From NCBI GenBank assembly GCA_900549215.1, contig URNJ01000068.1, positions 1-8,515 of the forward strand: 8,515 nt of DNA. Direction: 5' to 3'. Shown piece after piece: positions 1 to 5,593 of this stretch (position 1 is the first letter of the stretch; each line of letters starts with the position of its first letter). The position numbers and the translations under genes were made by a program. The notes under the pieces were generated by a model. The model saw only the letters and a program-made list of their open reading frames with translations. It searched no databases and had not been told where the DNA came from. The stretch comes from an uncultured Collinsella sp. (GTDB lineage: Bacteria > Actinomycetota > Coriobacteriia > Coriobacteriales > Coriobacteriaceae).

Positions 1-230
1 GGCCGCGCGGCAAGGAGATATATTGCCAGACCGGAGGGGCGCCGTGGGCGGGAATTCCACTCTTCACAAGTCCTACACAATACATCGCTTCCTATATAAG
101 TAATAGAAAGGCTGGTGCAGAAATACTGCACGTATCAGATGATGACCCTTCGGTTAAGAGATATATAAAGATCGATCACCTGTAAGTGTCTATCTACCCG
201 CGCTTTTGCTATATAAACCAGCGCTTCAGA
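1..230. other. Intergenic region with no recognisable gene
   Basis: I see no coding region or known RNA family in this stretch beyond the rplT terminator. It is richer in A+T than its surroundings and contains four short TATATA-like islands, near 18-24, 93-98, 161-167 and 210-216. Two small perfect hairpins can be drawn: GTGCAG/CTGCAC arms at 115-131, and GGCAA/TTGCC arms at 9-27. The longest ATG-initiated frame in the middle (139-168) is only nine codons. It may hold the promoter or leader of a gene beyond the window edge, but no convincing -35/-10 pair was found. Confidence 0.5.
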
Positions 231-267
231 TAAAAAGAGGGAGCGCCGCGCACAACGCGACACTCCC
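231..267 (-). terminator. Intrinsic terminator of the infC-rpmI-rplT operon
   Basis: On the minus strand, 22 nt after the rplT stop codon, a 12-bp stem (267-256 pairing with 250-239, including two G-T wobbles) closes a 5-nt loop. It is followed by TCTTTTTA. This is a textbook Rho-independent terminator and marks the end of the operon. Confidence 0.93.
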
Positions 268-288
268 CTAGCGATTCAAGAGAATCTA

Positions 289-648
289 TTAGGCCTCGAG
301 AGCCTTCTTGGCGATGGTAGCCAGCTCGTTGAAGGACTCGATGTCCTCGTAAGCCATCTGAGCCAGGACCTTGCGGTCGAGCTCGATGCCGGCAACCTTC
401 AGGCCGTGCATGAACTGAGAGTAAGAGATGTCGTTCAGGCGAGCAGCAGCGTTGATACGGGTGATCCAGAGAGAGCGAATCTCGCGCTTCTTGTTGCGGC
501 GATCACGATACTGATACTGCAGGGAGTGCTGGACCTGCTCTTTAGCATGCTTGTAAGTACGCGAAGCGGCACCGTAGTAACCCTTCGCACGGTGCATAAC
601 GGTACGGCGCTTCTTCTTGGCGGCAACAGCGCGCTTAATACGTGCCAT
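289..648 (-). CDS. rplT: Large ribosomal subunit protein bL20
   Basis: This encodes bL20, a 23S rRNA-binding protein needed early in 50S subunit assembly; in several bacteria it also represses its own operon by binding the leader mRNA. The 119-residue product has the usual family length. It opens with a very basic tail (MARIKRAVAAKKKRRT), followed by the conserved KGYYGAASR and the RDRRNKKREIRSLWITRINAA segment, and ends in the globular domain (LNDISYSQFMHGL, ..RKVLAQMA). The ATG is preceded by AGGAG about 10 nt upstream. It is the last gene of infC-rpmI-rplT, 46 nt after rpmI, and is followed by a strong terminator. Confidence 0.98.
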   Translation of the reverse strand: MARIKRAVAAKKKRRTVMHRAKGYYGAASRTYKHAKEQVQHSLQYQYRDRRNKKREIRSLWITRINAAARLNDISYSQFMHGLKVAGIELDRKVLAQMAYEDIESFNELATIAKKALEA

Positions 649-694
649 GTTCTATCAACTCCTAGACGGTAAAACGAAAAACGGGAACGCGAAC

Positions 695-886
695 TTAGGC
701 GAGACGCGACTTGATGACCTTGCGGTCGGCAGCTGCGATCTCGGTCTCCTGACGGAAGCCACGCTTACGCTTGGTGGACTTCTTGCTCAGGATGTGGCTC
801 TTGAAAGCCTTGGCGCGCATAAGCTTGCCGGTACCAGTCTTGCGGAAACGCTTCTTGGTGCCGCTGTGGGACTTCATCTTAGGCAT
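695..886 (-). CDS. rpmI: Large ribosomal subunit protein bL35
   Basis: This encodes bL35, a small basic 50S protein. The 63-residue product has normal length and begins with the family signature MPKMKSHSGTKKRFRKTGTGK, followed by Lys/Arg-rich helices (HILSKKSTKRKRGFR) and a C-terminal ADRKVIKSRL. The start is supported by AAGGAG six nucleotides upstream of the ATG. It lies between infC (32 nt gap) and rplT (46 nt gap), the near-universal bacterial order, so it is almost certainly co-transcribed and co-regulated with them. Confidence 0.97.
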   Translation of the reverse strand: MPKMKSHSGTKKRFRKTGTGKLMRAKAFKSHILSKKSTKRKRGFRQETEIAAADRKVIKSRLA

Positions 887-918
887 GAAATACTCCTTAA
901 TCGGTTACAGAACACTAG

Positions 919-1473
919 TTACTTGGTATCGCTTGCCGCTTTATCCTCATCGAAGGCGCCCTTAATCGGGGCGAGCAGCATAAGCATGTTACGGCCTTCC
1001 ATCTTAGGCTTGGACTCGACCGTAGCGTAAGGCTTGAGATCCTCGGCGAGACGCTCGAGAACGTTAAGGCCCTGCTCCGGGTGAGCCATCTCACGGCCGC
1101 GGAACATGATGGTGATCTTAACGCGTGCGCCCTTCTTGAGGAAACGCAGAACGTGGCCCTTCTTGGTCTCGTAGTCGCCAACGTCGATCTTGGGTCGGAA
1201 CTTCATTTCCTTGACCTCGACCTTGGACTGGTTCTTACGAGCAGCCTTGGCCTTCATGGCCTGCTGGTACTTGAACTTACCGTAGTCCATGACCTTGCAG
1301 ACCGGCGGCTCCGCGTTGGGAGCGATCTCGACCAGGTCGAGACCCTGATCGTCGGCGACGCGCTGGGCATCGCGGATGGCGAACAGGCCGAGCTGAGAGC
1401 CATCGACGCCAATCAAACGGCACGAAGATGCAGTGATCTCGTCGTTGATGCGGGTGTCATCAGACTTAGCTAT
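919..1473 (-). CDS. infC: Translation initiation factor IF-3, probable AUA start
   Basis: IF-3 binds the 30S subunit, blocks premature 50S joining and proofreads the start codon-initiator tRNA pairing. The product (184 aa from the start chosen here) shows the N-terminal domain (TRINDEI, LDLVEIAPNAEPPVCKVMDYGKFKYQQ), the Lys-rich linker, and the C-terminal domain (KEMKFRPKID, HVLRFLKKGARVKITIMFRG, HPEQG). I place the start at ATA (1473-1471) because GGAGGT at 1486-1481 lies 7 nt before it. An in-frame ATG at 1488-1486 would add only MEVGK, has no Shine-Dalgarno sequence of its own, and lies across that GGAGGT. Rare start codons on infC are known in other bacteria (AUU in E. coli) and underlie IF-3 autoregulation. 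If the ATG were used, the protein would have 189 residues. It is the first gene of the operon. Confidence 0.95.
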   Translation of the reverse strand: MAKSDDTRINDEITASSCRLIGVDGSQLGLFAIRDAQRVADDQGLDLVEIAPNAEPPVCKVMDYGKFKYQQAMKAKAARKNQSKVEVKEMKFRPKIDVGDYETKKGHVLRFLKKGARVKITIMFRGREMAHPEQGLNVLERLAEDLKPYATVESKPKMEGRNMLMLLAPIKGAFDEDKAASDTK

Positions 1474-1480
1474 TTTCCCT

Positions 1481-1486
1481 ACCTCC
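1481..1486 (-). promoter_or_regulatory. infC ribosome binding site that decides the start
   Basis: GGAGGT, a near-perfect anti-16S match, sits 7 nt upstream of the in-frame ATA at 1473. It overlaps the G of the upstream ATG at 1488, so it can serve the ATA but not that ATG. The same window contains an out-of-frame ATG (1492) opening an eight-codon frame that overlaps the infC start. Confidence 0.75.
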
Positions 1487-1490
1487 ATTC

Positions 1491-1527
1491 ATAAAAAAAT
1501 AACCCGGCACTTCTCAGCAACCAGGTC
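1491..1527 (-). terminator. Terminator-like hairpin (possible attenuator) in the infC leader
   Basis: On the minus strand ACCTGG (1526-1521) pairs with CCGGGT (1507-1502), extendable by one G-T pair, around a 13-nt loop. It is followed at once by ATTTTTTTA. This has the form of an intrinsic terminator, yet it lies inside the leader of infC, ending about 5 nt before the ribosome binding site. Its position fits transcription attenuation of the operon, as known for L20-regulated leaders of Firmicutes. The stem is short, so real termination efficiency is uncertain, and I did not identify a clear antiterminator partner. Confidence 0.55.
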
Positions 1528-1649
1528 GTACACATAGACATCCTCGATTTGAGGAAGGGAATCTAAGTTGTATGACCAGTCAGCTGCTCATTGGCGCCAA
1601 AAGGTGGGAACCCTCGGGTTCCTCTTTAGGGCATTGCGGGAACAACGCC
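1528..1649 (-). promoter_or_regulatory. Structured 5' leader of infC-rpmI-rplT
   Basis: This holds most of the roughly 175-nt leader between the proposed promoter and infC. Visible structures on the minus strand are a 6-7 bp hairpin GGAACCC/GGGTTCC (about 1623-1608), the perfect palindrome TTGGCGCCAA (1600-1591), and TCCTC/GAGGA arms around AAATC (1555-1541). Together with the terminator-like hairpin downstream, this resembles a ribosomal-protein autoregulatory leader. I could not match it to a specific known L20-leader consensus, so ligand and mechanism are inference. Confidence 0.4.
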
Positions 1650-1655
1650 TTGCGA

Positions 1656-1664
1656 ATAATAACA
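1656..1664 (-). promoter_or_regulatory. Probable extended -10 promoter for infC operon
   Basis: The minus strand reads TG-T-TATTAT (1664-1656), an extended -10 motif, placed just downstream of the preceding terminator (1717-1695) and about 175 nt before the infC start. No good -35 hexamer lies 16-18 nt upstream, which is typical of extended -10 promoters. Transcription would begin near 1649. Confidence 0.4.
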
Positions 1665-1690
1665 CGTACAGCGCGTTATCACATTACGTA

Positions 1691-1759
1691 CACGAAAAAG
1701 GGGCCTTGACCCCCCTTGAACGCTCACTTGCATGTATGGTGCCCGAGGCGAGACTCGAA
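1691..1759 (-). repeat. Partial duplicate of tRNA-Leu 3' end with its terminator
   Basis: This 69-nt segment repeats 1875-1943 at a fixed offset of 184 nt, with about 64 of 69 bases the same. The first 49 nt (1759-1711) are identical and begin exactly at the T loop (TTCGAGT), continuing through the T stem, acceptor stem, CCA and 3' flank. The five differences lie in and around the terminator loop. The tRNA 5' half is absent, so it cannot make a tRNA. It could be an attachment-site remnant or a local duplication. Confidence 0.85.
1695..1717 (-). terminator. Second, duplicated terminator downstream of tRNA-Leu
   Basis: AAGGGG (1717-1712) pairs with CCCCTT (1703-1698) followed by a T run on the minus strand. 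It is the diverged copy of the terminator at 1901-1879. It lies just before the infC promoter and would insulate infC from tRNA or transglutaminase transcripts. Confidence 0.7.
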
Positions 1760-1874
1760 GGGCCTTCGCTTCGCGAAGCCCCGGGCTTCGGGCGCGCGGC
1801 GCCCTCGCCACGCTCCGCTACAAACAGGCCGCAGGCCTGTTTGCTTAACGCTTCGCGCGCTCACGCGAGTTCGG
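1760..1874. repeat. Palindrome-dense 115-bp block between the two tRNA-Leu 3' ends
   Basis: This non-coding, very G+C-rich block is packed with inverted repeats: CAAACAGGCC/GGCCTGTTTG (1821-1830 with 1834-1843, 10 bp, 3-nt loop), GCTTCGCGAAGC (1768-1779), GAAGCCC/GGGCTTC (1775-1789), and GGGCGC/GCGCCC (1790-1804). CGAAGG/CCTTCG (1756-1768) spans the junction with the tRNA-derived repeat. No reading frame looks genuine. It has the look of a REP- or MITE-like element rather than unique sequence, but no second full copy is in this window. Confidence 0.6.
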
Positions 1875-1878
1875 CACG

Positions 1879-1901
1879 AAAAAGGGGGCCGCAACCCCCT
1901 T
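1879..1901 (-). terminator. Terminator immediately downstream of tRNA-Leu
   Basis: On the minus strand AAGGGGG (1901-1895) pairs with CCCCCTT (1888-1882) around a 6-nt loop, followed by a T run. It lies 19 nt past the encoded CCA of tRNA-Leu. Confidence 0.88.
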
Positions 1902-1920
1902 GAACGCTCACTTGCATGTA

Positions 1921-2007
1921 TGGTGCCCGAGGCGAGACTCGAACTCGCACGTTGTTGCCAACGGTGGATTTTGAGTCCACTGCGTCTGCCAATTCCGCCA
2001 CTCGGGC
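1921..2007 (-). tRNA. tRNA-Leu (anticodon CAA)
   Basis: An 87-nt class II tRNA reads UUG leucine codons. The acceptor stem is GCCCGAG/CTCGGGC with discriminator A and an encoded CCA. The D arm has GCG/CGC. The anticodon stem GTGGA/TCCAC holds the loop CTCAAAA, giving anticodon CAA. The long variable arm CGTTG-GCAA-CAACG is typical of leucine tRNAs, and the T arm is GCGAG-TTCGAGT-CTCGC. It begins 39 nt after the transglutaminase-like gene with no obvious terminator between them, so it may be co-transcribed or use a weak promoter (TAAACT near 2023-2028). Its 3' half is duplicated downstream. Confidence 0.97.
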
Positions 2008-2046
2008 ACGTAATGCGTGAGTTAGTTTATCACAGCTTTCTACCGA

Positions 2047-3480
2047 TTAGTCCGAAAATGGAACTTCGAGCATTTCGATGAGTTCGACCGTGCGGAGCAT
2101 CTCGCGCTGACGGCATCCGCGACCGTCGACCGAAGCCTCACCCATCTGGTTATCGTAAGGGTCCTCGCGCATGCCGTCGAAAGAGGGCTCAAACTCTGCC
2201 TGGAATCGATTGTTGGCCACCATACGCCACGGGTCGAGATTGCCAAAGTAGTGACGGCGGCACCACTCCTCCCCCATCCTGCGAGCAGAAGATCCAAATG
2301 ACACGTCGGCGTTGAGCCAACCGGTCTGCGGCGTATAGAACTCTGCCCAGTCGTGCGACCCCACCGAATTGGGCGCAACATACAGGCCGCTCTGCCAACG
2401 GGCGGGCACACCGGCAATACGGCACATGGTGATAAACGTAAGCGCCATAACACCGCAATCGCCGCGAAGCGAATGCGCGCAGTCATCGGCAATAGATCCC
2501 AAAAGCAAGTACGGCGGCTGATAGCGATAGTCGATATACTGCGTCAGGTAATCATAGATAGCACGGGCGCGATCGAGCGGATCCTCGAGTCCGTCAACAA
2601 CACCGGCCGTCAGCTGCTGCAGATACGGCGTGAATGCAATGTGCGGACGGTCCTCGGAAATATCCTCGGGCAGAGGCGCGTCCATACATGGATGCGCCGG
2701 AAGCGCACCCCCATAGATATCGCGATAAGCGGCATCGATTTGATAGCGATAGGTCACCGAGAATGAGCGATCAGTCGAGGAGACCCACGAGGCAGCACGC
2801 GCCGAGGCGCTCGCAGGAGCAATGGTCCCCTCCGGCGTCATATCAAGTATCTCGACCTGAGACTGTTGACGGCAGGCGGCAGCAACGGGAAGCCACGCGC
2901 GAACGGTCTCCCCCTCCAAAGCACCGGGGACAGACACGCATGCCTTAAGCGTGATGGTGCGAGACAGCCCGCCCTGCGTCTCCATCTCCTCGAGCATCTG
3001 GTTGCGCAGCGCAATTCCGTCCGTAGAATCGGGACGCATGCCGGGGACCTCTTTGGGATATACGCGAAGCGAATCGAGGAAGTTGTCGAGAACGAACAGC
3101 TCACCATCGATAAAGCGCCAGTCAATACGCTTACGGTCAATCAGATCGTTAAACTGCTCCTCGGTAAACTCAGGCCACTCCTCGCGAATCATCGCAATAG
3201 CTCGATCGCGCGACACCGAAAAATGAAGCGGCGTTTCAAGCATGCGATACCGCTCAGCACGAACGCAAGCGGCCAACGAGGGATCGGGATTCTGTTCCAA
3301 AAGACGATCGCAGGCAGCAACAGCCTGCGTCAAATACCCGGCATCCTTAAGACGAAGAATCTCAGGCGGTAGTCCAATATCGAGATGGCGAAAATCATCA
3401 CAGCAGACATCAACAGAGCAACCAACAGGACCCTCGTCAATAACCTTCCCATCCGAGGGCAACACATTAACAACAGCCAT
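2047..3480 (-). CDS. Transglutaminase-like (papain-fold) domain protein
   Basis: A 477-residue protein has a C-terminal transglutaminase-like core. The catalytic triad is visible: Cys342 in RGDCGVMALTF, His376 in SHDWAEFY, and Asp392 in LNADVSFG. The middle portion (about 165-250) looks like a beta-rich domain. The N-terminal 150 residues hold a helical, repeat-like segment (LPPEILRLKDAGYLTQAVAACDRLL) and a second helical region. No signal peptide or membrane span is apparent, so a cytoplasmic location is likely. Such domains act as proteases, peptide cyclisers or cross-linkers; the substrate cannot be told. I chose ATG 3480 because GGAG lies 7 nt upstream; a GTG at 3498 in the same frame would place that GGAG inside the gene. 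It has its own promoter and is followed by tRNA-Leu. Confidence 0.85.
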   Translation of the reverse strand: MAVVNVLPSDGKVIDEGPVGCSVDVCCDDFRHLDIGLPPEILRLKDAGYLTQAVAACDRLLEQNPDPSLAACVRAERYRMLETPLHFSVSRDRAIAMIREEWPEFTEEQFNDLIDRKRIDWRFIDGELFVLDNFLDSLRVYPKEVPGMRPDSTDGIALRNQMLEEMETQGGLSRTITLKACVSVPGALEGETVRAWLPVAAACRQQSQVEILDMTPEGTIAPASASARAASWVSSTDRSFSVTYRYQIDAAYRDIYGGALPAHPCMDAPLPEDISEDRPHIAFTPYLQQLTAGVVDGLEDPLDRARAIYDYLTQYIDYRYQPPYLLLGSIADDCAHSLRGDCGVMALTFITMCRIAGVPARWQSGLYVAPNSVGSHDWAEFYTPQTGWLNADVSFGSSARRMGEEWCRRHYFGNLDPWRMVANNRFQAEFEPSFDGMREDPYDNQMGEASVDGRGCRQREMLRTVELIEMLEVPFSD

Positions 3481-3515
3481 ACCAAAACTCCAAGTCACTA
3501 GAACGCTTGAAGCCC

Positions 3516-3544
3516 ATTGTAGCGAGATAAAAAGAAAGCCCCAA
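3516..3544 (-). promoter_or_regulatory. Sigma-70-type promoter for the transglutaminase-like gene
   Basis: On the minus strand a -35 TTGGGG (3544-3539) is separated by 17 nt from a -10 TACAAT (3521-3516). Transcription would start near 3509, about 30 nt before the ATG at 3480, which leaves room for the GGAG ribosome binding site. A run of nine T residues lies about 35 nt further upstream. Confidence 0.6.
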
Positions 3545-3599
3545 CAAGGGAGCCATCAACACCGCCGAACGGTAGTCAAAAAAAAATGAATTCAGCCCA

Positions 3600-3675
3600 G
3601 TAACCCTGCGGCGGTAAACGAAGGAAGCTCCGTCCCCCGAAACTGTTTCCTTGACGCGACTTCTGGCAAAGCCAG
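3600..3675 (+). repeat. 76-nt direct repeat, copy A
   Basis: This is identical to copy B (3697-3772) at 71 of 76 positions, offset 97 nt. It contains the small hairpin CTGGC-AAA-GCCAG (3663-3675) and the CCGTCCCCC and CTGTTTCCTT blocks. It lacks its own inverted partner arm, so it may be a partial copy of the element formed by copy B and 3782-3831. It is non-coding, and strand is arbitrary. Confidence 0.9.
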
Positions 3676-3696
3676 TAGCCATCTTAAATCAGACTC

Positions 3697-3772
3697 GTAA
3701 CCCTGCGGCGTTAAACGAAGGAAGCCCCGTCCCCCGGAACTGTTTCCTTGGCGCGACTTCTGGCAAGGCCAG
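3697..3772 (+). repeat. 76-nt direct repeat, copy B
   Basis: This is the second copy of the repeat at 3600-3675, 21 nt further on, with five substitutions. Unlike copy A it is followed by an inverted arm, so it forms one side of the long hairpin behind fba. The inner hairpin CTGGC-AAG-GCCAG lies at 3760-3772. Confidence 0.9.
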
Positions 3773-3831
3773 GTGAGCGCAAAGGAAACAGTGTAGGGGG
3801 ACGGGGCTTCCGGCGGGAAGTTTAGCGACGC
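3705..3831 (-). repeat. Long imperfect inverted repeat directly 3' of fba (REP-like, possible terminator)
   Basis: Arms of about 45 nt pair across the centre. Blocks are 3720-3735 with 3796-3811 (16 bp perfect), 3739-3749 with 3782-3792 (11 bp perfect), and 3705-3716 with 3820-3831 (10 of 12). An inner 5-bp stem at 3760-3772 lies in the loop. The outer arm starts directly after the fba stop codon. It could end or stabilise the fba transcript, though no strong T run follows. The size, the G-run/C-run arms and the extra direct copy suggest a dispersed repeat family. Confidence 0.75.
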
Positions 3832-4698
3832 TTACGCCTTGTTGACGGAGCCAAACTCCTCCATGAGCTCCTTGGTGCGGGCAACGATGTTGTCGCGACC
3901 AGGCTTGAGGAGCTTGCGGGGGTCAAAGCCCTTGCCCTGCTGATCCTTGCCGGCCTCGATGTACTCGCGAACACCCTTGGCGAAGACGAGCTGCAGATCG
4001 GTGTTGACGTTGATCTTGGAGATACCCAGGGAGATGGCCTTCTTGATCTGATCCTCGGGGATGCCGGTGCCACCGTGCAGGACGAGGGGCAGGTCGCCGG
4101 TCTGAGCCTTGATCTCGCCCAGGCGCTCGAAGGAAAGGCCAGCCCAGTCGGCAGGGTACACGCCGTGGATGTTGCCGATACCGCAGGCGAGGAAGTCGAC
4201 GCCCAGGTCAGCAATCTGCTTGCACTCAGCAGGATCAGCGAGCTCGCCGCTGGAGGTCACGCCGTCCTCGGTGCCGCCGATGCCGCCGACCTCGGCCTCG
4301 ATGGACATGCCCTTGGAGTGGGCAAGCTCAACGAGCTCCTTGGTGCGGTCGAGGTTAAGCTGGAAGGTCTCCTCGTGAGAGCCGTCATACATGATGGACG
4401 TGAAGCCGGCCTCGATGCACTTGAAGCAGTCCTCGTAGGAACCGTGATCGAGGTGAAGGGCGACGGGAACGGTAACGCCCGTGGCCTCGACGGCAGCCTT
4501 GACCATGTCGGCGCAGACCTTGAAACCACCCATCCACTTAGCGGCACCAGCGGTGCACTGAAGGATCAGCGGAGACTTGGCCTCCTCGGCAGCCTGAAGA
4601 ATAGCCAGGGTCCACTCGAGGTTGTTGGTGTTGAAGGCACCGAGACCGTACTTGCCGGCTTCGGCCTTCTTGAGCATGTCTGCTGCGTTGACGAGCAT
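3832..4698 (-). CDS. fba: Class II fructose-bisphosphate aldolase
   Basis: This zinc enzyme cleaves fructose 1,6-bisphosphate to dihydroxyacetone phosphate and glyceraldehyde 3-phosphate in glycolysis, and runs in reverse in gluconeogenesis. The 288-residue product has family length. It opens with GLGAFNTNNLEWT (18-30). HLDHG (82-86) supplies the catalytic Asp84 and zinc ligand His85. Glu136 (IEAEVGGIGG), His178 (GNIHGVYPADW) and His208 (LVLHGGTG) complete the metal site region, and KINVNTDLQ (228-236) binds phosphate. The related tagatose-bisphosphate aldolase is possible but less likely. The ATG at 4698 follows AGGAGG with an 8-nt spacer. The same frame is open for 89 more codons upstream, but that stretch is not conserved-looking and is taken as leader. 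It appears monocistronic. Confidence 0.95.
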   Translation of the reverse strand: MLVNAADMLKKAEAGKYGLGAFNTNNLEWTLAILQAAEEAKSPLILQCTAGAAKWMGGFKVCADMVKAAVEATGVTVPVALHLDHGSYEDCFKCIEAGFTSIMYDGSHEETFQLNLDRTKELVELAHSKGMSIEAEVGGIGGTEDGVTSSGELADPAECKQIADLGVDFLACGIGNIHGVYPADWAGLSFERLGEIKAQTGDLPLVLHGGTGIPEDQIKKAISLGISKINVNTDLQLVFAKGVREYIEAGKDQQGKGFDPRKLLKPGRDNIVARTKELMEEFGSVNKA

Positions 4699-4892
4699 AA
4701 AAGAAACCTCCTGTAAGGTTGCTCCGATAACGCCTGAGATTTTACCACGACATACCCGAGCATAAACGTTCGTTTGTTCACGAATACCATCCGATTGGAC
4801 AAATTTTGACCGTTTGCCCCACAGAATCGACCCACTGGGGAAAATAGCTTGACGATTGAGCAGTCTTCGTGGTTCGAAAGACGGCTTCGAGC

Positions 4893-5576
4893 CTACATCT
4901 GCATAAACGGGTTCTGCATAAGTTCGCGCGCCATCGTGGTCGAATCGCCATGGCCCGTCAAGCAAACGGTATCGGGCGGAAGCATCTTGGCAAGTTTGGA
5001 GAGCGAGCGCATAATCGCCGCCTCGTCACCGCCGGAAAGATCGGTACGACCGTGGCTGCCCGGGAAAAGCGTGTCGCCCACAAAGGCGATGTTTCCCTGC
5101 TCGGTCGCGGCGAACAGGACGATGCCGCCCGGCGTATGCCCCGGCGTCTCGATCACCTGCAGGCAGACGTCGCCCACCTCGATTGTATCGCCCTCGGCAA
5201 GCAAACGCGTCGGCTCACCCGGATCGGGCGTCTCGATACCCCACATGGCGCGCTGCTCCTCGATATTTGCGCGAGGTACCGTCACGTCCTTAGCGCACAA
5301 CTCATATAGTGCGCTGTCGCCAACAACAGCTCGAACCCCGGCAACCCCGCCAACATGGTCGGCATGACCGTGCGTGCAGACAGACCCGAGTACGCGCACC
5401 TCGGGATGCGCGGTGCGGATATGCTCCACAAGACGCTCGCCCTCCCACGCCGGATCGACGATTAAGCACTCGTCATTCGAAATCACGGCGTAGCTGTTGG
5501 TCTGAATCGGACCGTTGACGAGCGCCTCAATCGAAGCCGTGCCTCGGGGTGTCAGGTCCAAAGTCATATCGTCCAT
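4893..5576 (-). CDS. Metallo-beta-lactamase-fold hydrolase, glyoxalase II-like
   Basis: A 227-residue single-domain MBL-fold protein, of the length of small YcbL-type glyoxalase II homologues. The metal-binding set is complete: THGHADH (68-74), His147 (ETPGHTPGG), Asp168 (FVGDTLF) and His209 (LTGHGD). The GRTDL motif (176-180) and C-terminal NPFM are typical of the group. It probably hydrolyses a thioester or a similar small metabolite, but the substrate is not fixed by sequence. I chose ATG 5576, 8 nt after AGGAGG; an ATG two codons upstream (5582) is only 2 nt from it. It follows rel by 88 nt, with a terminator-like hairpin between, so its expression may depend on read-through. Confidence 0.9.
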   Translation of the reverse strand: MDDMTLDLTPRGTASIEALVNGPIQTNSYAVISNDECLIVDPAWEGERLVEHIRTAHPEVRVLGSVCTHGHADHVGGVAGVRAVVGDSALYELCAKDVTVPRANIEEQRAMWGIETPDPGEPTRLLAEGDTIEVGDVCLQVIETPGHTPGGIVLFAATEQGNIAFVGDTLFPGSHGRTDLSGGDEAAIMRSLSKLAKMLPPDTVCLTGHGDSTTMARELMQNPFMQM

Positions 5577-5593
5577 GCGCATACCCTCCTTCT

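Noticed and set aside
1466..1492. Eight-codon frame starting at ATG 1492 and overlapping the infC start
   Set aside because: It has no Shine-Dalgarno sequence and is too short to judge. Translational coupling is possible but unsupported.
1568..1903. Open frames on the plus strand across the tRNA repeat and palindrome block (such as 1568-1903 and 1716-2081)
   Set aside because: They run through a tRNA gene, terminators and palindromes, have no ribosome binding site, and share peptide segments only because the DNA is duplicated.
3576..3590. Run of nine T residues on the minus strand as a terminator
   Set aside because: No stable stem lies directly before it. A TTGACT next to it lacks a matching -10, so I did not call it a promoter either.
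3600..3772. CRISPR array suggested by two similar repeats
   Set aside because: There are only two 76-nt copies with a 21-nt gap, each containing hairpins, and no cas genes. This fits a REP-like repeat, not CRISPR.
4763..4785. LexA/DinR-like box upstream of fba (GAAC...GAAC pattern)
   Set aside because: The half-sites are direct rather than inverted repeats and do not match the SOS-box consensus.
4699..4965. N-terminal extension of fba by 89 codons in the same frame
   Set aside because: The aldolase family begins at MLVNAADML. The AGGAGG site sits 8 nt before that ATG, and the extension lacks domain features and includes the likely promoter region.
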